Positions 32,240 through 44,200 of a DNA stretch of 64,000 nucleotides are shown in pieces. The number at the start of each line of letters is the position of its first letter. Position 1 is the stretch's first letter. A program made the translations under genes and the position numbers. This stretch comes from Aurelia coerulea (taxonomy: Eukaryota > Cnidaria > Scyphozoa > Semaeostomeae > Ulmaridae). The notes beneath the pieces are model-generated. The model did not search any database, had not been told where the DNA came from, and worked only from the letters and a program-made list of their open reading frames with translations. The stretch is from NCBI GenBank assembly GCA_039566865.1, contig CM076956.1:15015511-15079510 (forward strand). The letters run 5' to 3'.

Positions 32240-32287
32240 TTATCGGTCTACTGTGCGGCCTAGAAGAACGTCTGCTTGATGGAACAT
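32240..32287 (-). CDS. RICTOR: RICTOR last exon S
   Basis: Acceptor cttgtttccatag, then MFHQADVLLGRTVDR and TAA. Phase 0 fits exon R. The human tail is longer; the tail is poorly conserved, so the call rests on phase, splice site and the nearby AATAAA. Confidence 0.75.
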   Translation of the reverse strand: MFHQADVLLGRTVDR

Positions 32288-35200
32288 CTATGGAAACAAG
32301 AGAAAGAAGTTAGGTAATACTTAAAGGTGATCTGAAGCAAAATTCTTATTGATGCAAATGAATATGACTGTTGAATGATAAAGAATGTCGATTCAAATAT
32401 TTTGATACCATGTCTTATTTTCGAGTTATCCATTATTTTGTATGATTGGCTGATGACGTCATTTTGTTTGCAAAAAGTAAAGAAAGTATACGAGGTTGAC
32501 TATGTTTTCAAAGGGAAATTGACTCAAAGAACTTTTCTTCAGTTGAAATGCCTTTCTAAACATCGTAGAAATCAATGAGACAATTTCTATTACATTTATT
32601 CAGCTTACCTTAAATGTCTCCTACAACTGTAACCTTTCAAAGATCAGATACAGCTATATTTCCATATATTATGGCAGTGAAAATCTAAACAGGATTCTTT
32701 ATCATTCGACAGTGCCATTCATTTGCATCAATAAAAATTTTCGCTTCGGGTCACCTTAAAGTCGTTCACAAAGCGATTAGCGATCGCAAACATCTGGATT
32801 TTTACGGCAAATTACTCAAGCTGAAAATGTAGCAATTAGTAAAAAAAAAGCTGCAAAGACATAGGTTGTTGCAGCTGCTCAAGTCATTTGGGTCACTGCA
32901 GTCATTGGGGAGCGAACGATGCAAAAAACAAAAATAAAAATTGAATTTGAACGGCAACAACAAGGAGAGATAATGCCACAATAGGATCTGCCATTTTTTA
33001 TTGTCACCCAAGTACACGGAGCGATTGACGATTGTAGACAACGGAAATTCTATGCCCGGTTGGTCAAGTCATAAATAAAAATAAAGCAAGAAGCAATTAA
33101 GTTGCACTGAAACCCAGGTAGCTAGCTCACTCATTGTGAATTCCATCATATATCAAAGGAAGAAGGATGTATCCACACTTTTGCCTCAGGCATTTTATTT
33201 GTTTGGTTTAGCAGCCGATTCGAGGCGATTCAGTGCTCCAATTTTTGGGTGTGATTATAATACTTTAACTGCTCAGCTTCAGAATCAAAGAAAAAACAAG
33301 CCCGAGACAAATCCTTAGATCTATCCTTCTACTTTCGATATATGCTCATGTTTGCTCTTAAAAACCATTTCTGGAATGCGCAGCGAGCGAAGTAGCTACC
33401 TGGGTTTCAGAGCAACTTTTGCGGCTTGCTTTACTTTGTTTATGACTTGACTGACCGGGCATATATTTCCCTCTTTCTGCAATCGCTAATCGTTTTGTAT
33501 TTGAGTTTCAGTCAAAATTAGCGGATCCTTTCCTATCATTATTTGTCTTTGTCAATGGCAACAACTCAGCCGTTGGGGTCATCAGAGTCGTTGAAGAGAT
33601 TATTTCGCTGTTCCCATTCAATATTTTTTGGCTTGTTATGATCGTTTGGTCGAACGACTCCAGTGATTTCGACGACCAACTGTGAACCAGACCCATATCA
33701 CTCGTACAGAATGCAAACATTCTAACATAGCTAAAAAATACTAATTAGCATATCTCTAAAATAGAAGATTCTACAGTTCTGGTTCTTTTTTAAGTCAACT
33801 CCCAGACAAAATCAATAATAAATCTAAAATGGAACAAGTGAGTTTGATGAAATGAATTTTCACATCCAAGTTAGCGTGTCTACTACCAAGTGATTGAAAA
33901 TTCACTGAAATTGCTACTCATAATTCATGATAGTGCAAGCGCTAATTTCAGATCAGAACATTTGTAGTAAAACAAAAAAATCGACTCACCGTTTGGCAAT
34001 TGATATTCTCAAACAAAGCTTGTACAAATCTTCTCATTGATAACCGGAAGGTGTATGTTCCTAATTGGTCCATCATCTGGGAGTACAAGCAAAGATCCTC
34101 AAATGCCCAAGGATATTGGTCTCTCAACCTGGAGTTAATTAAGATAGAGTACAGTGAATTAAATGAATTTTTAGAGTTAGTAGGTCTACAAATAAGATAG
34201 CATGAGTGGGGACTGCAGCAAAATCCCGCAAACAAGAAGATGCGAAAGTAAGAACCTACATACTGATTTTTGAAAAAGACCCCCAAAAGTAGGAAGCAAA
34301 AACGAAGTGATCTATTTCCACGTTCTTATCAAGAATAACGAACTTACAAGCTAAAAAAAATCATAAATTTCAATGAAAAAGCAAAAGGCGCATGTCACAA
34401 TTGTTTGAAATTCATTGGCTGAAAAGAACTAAGATAGTGAACCTGGAATCTTAGTATTTTTGCAACATTGATCATAATAGTTGGTAAAAACTCACAAAAT
34501 TTTTCTTCTGAACACCTCAAAACATCTCAAGGGGTAAATAATGGTTTGGTCAGTTTGTGCAATATAATTCATTTTGCCTACAATAGAATACTATTTGATC
34601 CACCATTTGAATGCAATCATGCCTTCCTCGAGTTGATTAATGTATACTGTATAGCTTTGTTCTCATCATAGACAAAAGGGCCCTTGGGGATAAGAACTTC
34701 ACCCTGAATGCAGGAAGAGCATCACTGTCAAAAGAACATAGTCAGTCTGTTTTGTTTGCAGGGTTTTACTATCACTCCGTCAAGCGTCAAATGGTATTTT
34801 TAGGCAGAATTTGAAAATAGTATAAAAGAGTGCCGTTTGGCCTCTTGTCTATATGCCTCCATAATTTCCACATTCCAACGGCAGTACTATTCAGTCGGTT
34901 AGCCAAAAAGGCAAATTTGCAATCCTGATATTCCTCGGGCAGGGCATGGTATAAATGCATTCTGTCGCAAGAAATTTTATTTCGCGTCCACGTTATCCGG
35001 TTATCTTTTAACCGTTTTTACCGTCTCCTTTGGTTCCTATTATTCGAAGGAATGCTTTGCTGGTCTTTACTTTGTCTCAATAATTCATTTTCAACGTCAC
35101 TTGCCATTGCCAACGATATTTGCATAAAATTCTGCCCGTTTCCTATAAATGGAACCTCATTTCGTTCAAACTGTATGGCATTCGGGCGACGAAGATTCTC

Positions 35201-38200
35201 TCTACAATTTGCATACCTCAAAAGAAAAAAGTTTGAGAGTACTCACGGTCTTGTCATAGGGATTCGTGACGTAATAGGTTTATGTCACCTTACTCAACTT
35301 AAACTGGGTCTCAGCAAATTGAACTTTCACAAATTCAAGCATAATTTCAAGGAAACCGTAAACCCAAGGTGCCCTGCGAACGATGGCAGCGAGACTACAG
35401 AACATTTTTTGTTGCTTTGCCCTTCTTATGGGGTTCAACGGCAAAATTTTCCTGCTGGAATTCTTCAATTATTACGACCATCATTATGACCAATCTTTCA
35501 GATGAGGTTCTAACGCAGCTCCTATTGCATGGTGATAAAGACCTCCCTAATGATGTCAACAGGAACATACTCGTGTTAACATTACTATTTAATATTTATC
35601 CATAAAACTGGTCGACTGGATAAAGCTAATTTCAAACTTCGTTACACGCCACGCAACTGAGTGCATTTTCTTTGTAACCTTTCTTTGCTTCTTTCATTTT
35701 TGTATAGTTACATCCATTTTATACTAGCAATAGGAAAAACTAAGTGCGCCCCACTCTGCAAATCGATATTGAGTTAATTTGAAGTAGCTTTCTATCTATC
35801 TATCTTTACATACCCAGCAGAGTATGGCACTTGCACACCAAAGATTTCAATAGGCTATTTAAAATAAACAATAGAGAACAAACGAAATTCCTCCTTGCGC
35901 ACCACCGGAGACCTCGTGGAAGAGTGCCATACTCTGCACCCAGACTGGTTGAGGGGCAAATGTTTTCTGCCCTGATCTGTGATGATGAGGGTGGCCTGAA
36001 GAGAGAGAGAGAGAGAAATGGTTCTGCTGAATCACTTATGATGGAGCCTGTCTGGTGACTATTTTCTCGTGGTACCGTCCTCGTAGTATTGTAAAGTAGT
36101 GATGTGTCATATAAATTTTTAGATGGGATATGTGTATGAAAAAATACTTACGTTATAAGTCCTTGTTGCGAAGCTTTCGATGCAACTGAACTACTGAGAT
36201 TAACGATCAATCGAAGAATTTCTTTATGAACGAGAAATCTATCCTCTGAATTTGGATCAATTAGAGGCAAGGATGATGTCGAGAATTTCTTCTTAGCATT
36301 ATCAGGTTTATCAAGGGAAGTTCTCGAGCTCCTTTTCTCTTCTTTGTCTTTTGAAAGTGATTTACGTGATCCTGACTTGATTGAATTTCTCGAATTCCAT
36401 TTTGAAATGCTTAAACAATGCAAACAACGATTTTCTATATGAGGAAAATCATCTTCTCCAACTGAACATAACGGCTGGAAATGGTCTGCCCATGAGCCCT
36501 TGTATTCATAAGCATTGATCTAGAACGAGGAAGAGGTGAGGTAAAATGTATTAATTGGAATTCTCAATTACTACAAGGTGTGTTAAGTGTGTAGGAAAGT
36601 ATATTCCTTAAAAGCACACTGTCGTGGCGCAAGACAAATAATAGAATTAGGCAAGCTTCAGTAACTACGCTGTACACTGAACTCCATGAAGGCGATAACG
36701 ATCTAACTCCCTTTATTCTCGAAACAAAGTATGATCCAAGAGTATAAAGGCTTGCTAATTATAAAGAGGCCAGGTTCTTTGTTAGTGATTTCAACATTAG
36801 CCAATCACAGCCGCGACAGTGTGCCTTTTATATGATATGTCAGAATTGAAGCGAATTGTAAGCGTTAAAATCTGTAAGGGAATCGAGTTCTAGCTTCCAA
36901 ATATTTTAGGTACCATTCAACCGTCTATGGCAAATTTTGAAGGCCCATTGTCAACCATGGTTCTTTAAGTGAAAAGCGAGACAAAGAGAACATAGGCCAG
37001 AAACTACTTTCAAATCATACCAAACTCGAATTTGGCGCCATAAAGGATCATCGTATCTAAAAATCAAAAACAGGATTACCCTATTCTTTAAACTTCCAGC
37101 TTGACTCAAAATAATCATCACGTCAAGTCAACGTCGGAGACGTAGGAACCGGGGGGGGGGGCACTGGGGGCACGTGCCCCCCAAGATTTTGCAATAAACA
37201 AAGAAGTGCCCTTTTTATTTTCAGGTGCCACTTTAGCTTAATGAAAAAAGTGCCCTTAAAGTGTCGTGCCCCCTCAAGTTTGAGATGCTTCCTACGTCCC
37301 TGGTCAACGTTTGCCTTTTAAACAACCCGTACTCTCAAAAATTCACGTCTGAGTTTTCAGTTTAATGTTGTTCAGAGAATTTCAGAAATTCGCAACTTCC
37401 AAGTGATGCTTTTAGTCCTGTGAAGCGGTCTCGTACAAATTGACCAGAAATAACGGCAACTACTTTGAATTGATATGGAAGTTAACAAAAACAGGCTAAT
37501 TATACTTAGGATGTTTTTTTGTGGAATGTGGAGTTCCTCAAGGCTCTTGCCTTGGGCCCCTTTTGTTCCTCATATACATAAATGATCTGCCGTTTTCTCT
37601 TAAAAACAGTGAAGTAACGATGTATGCCGATGATACAAGTATATCATATTCTTCTAAGGATATCAACGAGCTTAATGAAACCCTTAACAGTGACTTAGAC
37701 TCCTTAAAACAGTGGCTTGAAGGTAATAAGCTGTCTCTGAATGTAATCAAAACACAAGCAATCGTTATAGGCTCTAGGCCTAATATCAAGAAGATATCAG
37801 ACAAATCAGTACCGACCCCATCTTTCGCCATTGGCAATTCGCATATTGATGTTGTAGATAATGCGAAATACTTGGGAGTACAACTTGATAAACATCTTGT
37901 GTGGGATGAGCATACCAAGGCTTTACGTTCAAAGATATCTTGCTCTTTAGGTTTCCTAAAATATGCTAAGAAATTGCTTCCAAAGCATACCCTTAGTCAA
38001 ATGTATAGAGGTATCGTTGAGCCCCATTTTCGCTACTGTTGCTCTGTGTGGGGTAGCTGTGGAGACTCTCGCCTGTTGGCGCTACAAAAGTTACAAAATC
38101 GTGCTGCGAGAATAGTTACCAACAGTAGCTATGATGCACCAGCAGCAAACTTGATAAAAGAGCTCAAATGGCCGACAGTCCACGACATGATCAAACAAGA

Positions 38201-41200
38201 GACGGCTACCATTGTTTTCAAATCAATAAGTGGTCTCGCGCCCACTTACCTCTCTACTCTATTCACGAGAAACTCGACAAGGGAGATTGTAAATTTGAGA
38301 AATTCTGAGACTGACTTGCTTGCTCCACGAATGAAAACAAGCAATGGCCAAAAAGCATTTTCGTTCCGTGGATCAAAGCTTTGGAATGAGTTGGAGCATG
38401 AAGTCAAGCTAGCCCCCTCTCTGTCTACTTTTAAATGTAGACTGAAATGTAAATAGCTTTTAATTTTTCATTTATTCTAATTTAACATTGTAAATATTCT
38501 TTTTATTTTTAATTTTGGTAGTATTGTAAGTAGGTTTTTGCCACGGCCCCCTGAAAAGCAGCCACTCTTGGTTGATGGGGCCACCGTGTATAAAGAATTT
38601 AAAATGAAATGAATTTTTAGCTTAACATTGCCCAAGAAAGTTGTGTGGTGGCTAGATCACTAAACATCTAACTTTGCCCTCGGATGTGTACTTGACTGCA
38701 GCTTTAGTTGCATATAACAAAAAACTTCCATTGTACGCCTCTAAATAGAGTATTTTTGTTCAGTCACCAGGTATATGCTAAGTATTCATAACCGTCTTTC
38801 TGTCGCAGTTTATATTATTAGCAGACAACGGCTATCAGAGACATGGCACCATCAAAGAAAGCCCTTTTCGAGAACATTCGGAAACGTGCACTGAAAGTAA
38901 TAAATGGCAATAAGTACAGTGTAAAATTTGAAACAGTCAGCAGTATACGAAATAAGATGTGTGCTCTTGAAGTCTTCAAAAGTTTGAGTGGCGTATCGCC
39001 ACACGCCTTTAAAAATTACTTCATGAGAGTCAACCACAGCCAGTGTACTCGTGCCAATACAAAGAACATCGTTATGCCTAAAGTCAAATCTGAAACAGGA
39101 AAGAATGGCTTTTTCTTTCAAGGAGCAAATATCTTTAATAAACTAACAGATGAAATGAAGACTGAAACTTCATTTTACGATTTAAGACTTTCTGTAAAAA
39201 TTTTAACTTTGACTTTTAGCATTTTATCTTCTTGATGTATATTGCTTTTTCCTTTGTATTCTAGACAGGTCCTTGATTGATAGCAGCAAACTTTAGCTGA
39301 ACAAGTTTAACTTGTATCAATATGATATTATTATTATTATCATTATTATTATTATTATTATTATTTGTTATTAAGAAGCATGAACACACTTTACCTTTAG
39401 GATTTCGTAGAGATGAATAGGAATACATCTTCCCACATAATCATCGGTGTTTACAGCAGAATCGGCTGTTGCTGCTGCAGGATAGGAGTCACTACCAGTG
39501 CTGCTGATAGATGTCGTGTTGCTAAAATGGCGTCTTGACATGATGTATGGGAGTTGTGATAATGATGAAGGAGCACTCACGTGACGGCTGACACGGGGAA
39601 AATCACCCGACGATGACAATGGACTATACCTGCACGAACAACAAGAGCAAAATGAAAAGATTGAAGATGGTGTGCAAGATTTTAATAAATAAAGATAAGG
39701 ATCACCTAGAAACTGGAACATCAGGGGGGGGGGGGCACGGTTTTACGATAAATCGGAGGGCAAGAATGACGATGAAAAACGATGTATTTTCTACATTTCT
39801 ATTCCATTAAGAGGAGTGACATTAAACAAGCGACAAATCCATTAATCAAGCATTAAGAATAGATCTGAAACGTTCGTTTAATTCAAACAAATAACAATGG
39901 TTTAAATAATTCTTATACACTTGGATTGTCGAATTGGACAGGACTTGATGCTTCATTAATGGATTTGTTGCTTGTTCAATGTCTTCTTAATGGACTAAAA
40001 TATCTAATGATAGATCACCTAGCCAATATCATCAAATTCAATGAGAAATTCCAATCTATTTGGTGCATAGCACAGAAAAAAGTTCTTCAGGCGGCAGTGG
40101 CCTCTCCTGTGTTCAGGCCAAACACATCTGAAACGTGCAGTTCACAATCCAGCTGTATCTATAACATCGTTGATGGCATGTAAAATCTGATTGCACAGGC
40201 TAATTCTATGGAATTCAAAAAGAAAGAAATGATCTTTATTTCAAATGAATCTGCTGCTTTTTATCTGCACTAGGGGGAGAAAGTAATGGTTGTTTGAAAG
40301 TTTAGCTCATACGGCACCGTTAAAACAGCAAAGGATTTGTCAAAAATAGCATCTGGTGCTTTCATTGTGAAACGTGATTGACAACTGGAAACGAAGACAT
40401 TCCTTTGCTAATTGGTCACGCTGTAAATAAAAATACGCCAAGCAGCAAGCATCAGTTTTTGTCTCAGTTTGAGAAGAAAGGACCAATACATTAAGTTTTG
40501 ATTCCCTTAGGAGGCGATAACTCATTAAAAATAGATATAAACGAATCTAGAAGACGCGTTATCCCAGTTCCAGTTTGATTTTACCCTTGTTGAATAGACT
40601 TGCTCCAAGTCTCAGTTGCACGATTGTTAATGCACCTTTCGTTTCGCTTCAGTGGCAAATTCAACGGCAATTTGCTTCAAGGAGCTTCAGGTATTTGGTT
40701 ATTAAGTTTTCCTTGCCATCAAATCAAGCGGAAAATGCATCAACCAATCAGAATGCTTTTTGAGGGTTGGATTCTTATGCTTGCAACAGCAGAGCGCGAG
40801 ACATAAACCGTTACTACGTTCTCTGAGATCAAAATGAGACTGTCAGCAAATTAAAGTTTCAACCAAGGCAGTCCGTCACCCATCTGATTGGCTGCAATAA
40901 AGTCAGAGCTCAACACAACAGATGTCTTTGTGAATCTGTGTATTCAGAATAAAGGAGAGCTGATCGTTATGACTTTCTACGGTCGTAGAAAGTCAGTAGG
41001 ATCAGCAGCAATTCGATTCTCCTATTCTTTATATTGTCATTATCACCCAATTAGGTGCATGACAGACAGACACAAACACTTGCGGTTGGTTACACTGAAG
41101 GTGTGAAATTAATTCTCGAGGCTTTAAAATCGCTAGCATATCGAAGGACGAAGTATGAAAGTTCACAAACTTCTCCCTTACAAAACCAGGCCATATACCA

Positions 41201-44200
41201 TAGCCTGAAATCCAGGCAGCTATTTTACTTCCGATGCATGCGAAAAGGGATTGTTGCCAGAGGACATGCGTATAGATCCAAAAGAGAAGAGAATGCTTCT
41301 AGGGAAGAAACTTTCGCGTTTTTCGCGCCTTTGGCCGAAATTCTCTTCTTGTTCCTTTGATGCATGTTTAAATAAAATGCAAGGAAATTCAATATCATCT
41401 TGCTTAACAGCAACCTTTTCGAATAATGCAACTAACAGGCATAAGTAAGGAGGATTCAAAAGAGTCATTGAAGAGTGGAGGAACATTTGAGACATTTACA
41501 AAATTGATAAGAAACATAATTCGCAAAAGTTTATTCCCGCGAAATTTCCTATTTTGACCGATTCGCGAAAGTTAATTCCAAAAATGTCGAATTCTTTTAT
41601 AACTGGCGAAAGTTCCTTCAAGTTCTTTAAAGTAAATATGACTTGATTACAAGGAAAGAAACATACCCTCGTCTGTTGTTCCTTCTCTCCATAATCTGTC
41701 TGTACGGACTTATTGCACTTGACTGCTGAATCTTCAAATCTATTTCCTTTCTGAACGTTCTCTGTTTGCGCAACGTTGTCCAAGCTGCATACCCGAGAGC
41801 ATCCCGCGCCGAGGCAACGACTGGTGATTCGCAGTAACTCGAGACAGATCCTACCCGAAACGAGGCTGGACTCACACTGAGAGTAACAGTATTTCCACGG
41901 GGTCTCCTCAGCCTCCTTGAAGCATTGCTGACGTCAAGCGTAAAATTCTTAGCTCGCCTCTCATCACTGTCACTACGTTCTCTCAAACCGAGTTTTGAAG
42001 TTGTTTCCGGGAAAAAAATTCTGCGCTCGTTTCTATTAATCTTTTCATTGCTCTTCAGTCCAGCTCTTTTTCCGTCCACCAGGCGGTTTTCTTTCTCACT
42101 GTCTTGGCTACTGAAGCTTTCAGCCCGGGAATCCCCACTCATGCCCGGATCACTCTCTGATCTGCCTTGTAATATTGATGGAATATTTTGGGCAACACCA
42201 GAAAAACTAGCACTCCTTGAACCGGTTATGTTAGGTAATGAGTCTTTTCTTGCCGGCAAACTCAAGCTACGGGCACGCTTATCTTCTTTGTCATTCATAT
42301 CAATACTACCACTTGTCCGAAAATCGATTGGACTTTGCCTACTTGAGCTATTGTCGCTTGGTAAACTACTAAATTGACTCGTATAGGACTCCGGTTGTGT
42401 TGTGGACATGGATCTATCATCTCCGTTGCGTTCTTTAGCGACTCGTCCCCCCTGAATATCAATGTTTGAAGATACACTGAGCACCTCTTCGATAGAAATA
42501 CTGATTTCTTCAGCTGTTGGGCTCTTTGGTTGATCTGAGATATTTTCTTTACTGTCAACCTCCCTGATTGGTCGCAAGTTATCTAGTTGCAGATCACCCG
42601 AAAACATTCTTTCAAATCTCGCTTGCCGGGGGGCTGCAACGTCTTTCGCCGTACTTTCTTGTTTCTCTTCTTGCGTAGGCGCAAATAACTTACTGCCATA
42701 AATCAATTTGTCCCTTTCTTCTTTACTGCCATAAAGTAATTCATCCTTTTCGTCCTTTGGTTCAGGTGCAAATAACTTACTGCCATAGAGTAATTTCTCC
42801 CTTTCGTCCTTTGGTTCCGGTGCAAATAATTTACTGCCAAAGAGTAATTTCTCCCTTTCGTCCCTTGGCTCATCCACTTCTTCTTCCCCCAGATAAATGC
42901 CCCCTTCCCCATAAATACTCCTTGTTAATACTTGTATTGGAGGATCTGGCGCCTTTTTTGGTGTACTTTTGGCACACTGTGCAAGATTAGTTTCACTACC
43001 ACCGACCTTAGTTGTCTGTAGTTTCTCCAACTTCGAAAGTGTTTGCAATAACTCGTCACGTAAATCATTTTTCCCACTGTATAAAGTTTCATCACCGCCA
43101 CCTAAAAATATACCGGCCGTTGATTCTGGGTCAACAATACGTTCTACACCACTCATTAAACTTAAAGATTGTTCTGTAAAATTACCGGAATCATCGACGT
43201 TGAAAGTACGACTCTGGAAATTCGAAACAGAATGTTTGTCATCTAAATCGTTAATTTTCTCTTCATCGGGACTTCTTTTTTTACCCTTTCCTTTTTTCCC
43301 ATCTTCCCCAAGAGTAATTTGCGTGTATTCAAACGCTTCCGTATGGTACGTTTCTGAGAAATCCGACACTTCATCTCCCAAATAAACGCCTCCAAAACGA
43401 TCAGAAACTGACCCCGTGTTTGCTCCGTTCGTATTTTCCTCCCCATCGTCACATGATTCACTTGCTTCCAATTCTTCTTCGCTCATATAATCATCAGCTA
43501 AATATGCAACCTCTTGTTCAATCACTGGCCATGTTTCTGCGCCTCGATGTCGAACACATTCCCAGCCAAGTTCTTCAAGTCGATCAGCGCCTTGTGATGT
43601 TTTAGCGATGAGGCCAAGAACATAAAAACAAGTGCTGTTGGGTAGAAAAGAAACTTTCAGTTGGATTTCGAAGTCACAACTAGACAAATACCACAAATAT
43701 CACTGAAAAATCAGTGAAAACAATCGAGAAAATCCACGAGCGAGCCCTTACATTCCTTACAATGACTCCACAAGCTCTTTTGACGACTTACTTTCTAAAG
43801 CTGGCAAATGCACGATGAGAACAAGCCGTCTCAGAACTCTTTGTATTGAAATTGATAACATTGTCTCAAAACTAAATCCTCCTTTCATGCAGGATATTTT
43901 CAAACTAAAACAAACAAGGTCAGCAAGGAACCCAAACGAATTAATTATCAGGCCCTGATGTCTTTCCATTTTCAGCTGATTAATTGCAAACAAAAACCGT
44001 AATATTCGTCAATAGTTCCGAAAATTATATTGTTTGATTCAATGGCGATGTTCTGAAGACAATAGACAATCGTCATCACTTCGAACCTCAATTTTTGGGC
44101 ATGTTTGGGTCTTATGGAGGTGAAATGGTGACTAAATGCCTCGAGAATATCAGGCTCCCTTAGCGTTTTCCATCTAATCCAAACAGTGGTCGACCATATC

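Noticed and set aside
33136..33318. 60-codon frame as a small gene
   Set aside because: Inside the foldback MITE 32768-33498; the related copies at 47.8 and 56.6 kb do not keep the frame.
36000..36020. (GA)n stretch as a regulatory element
   Set aside because: Short simple repeat inside an intron next to a MITE; nothing supports a function.
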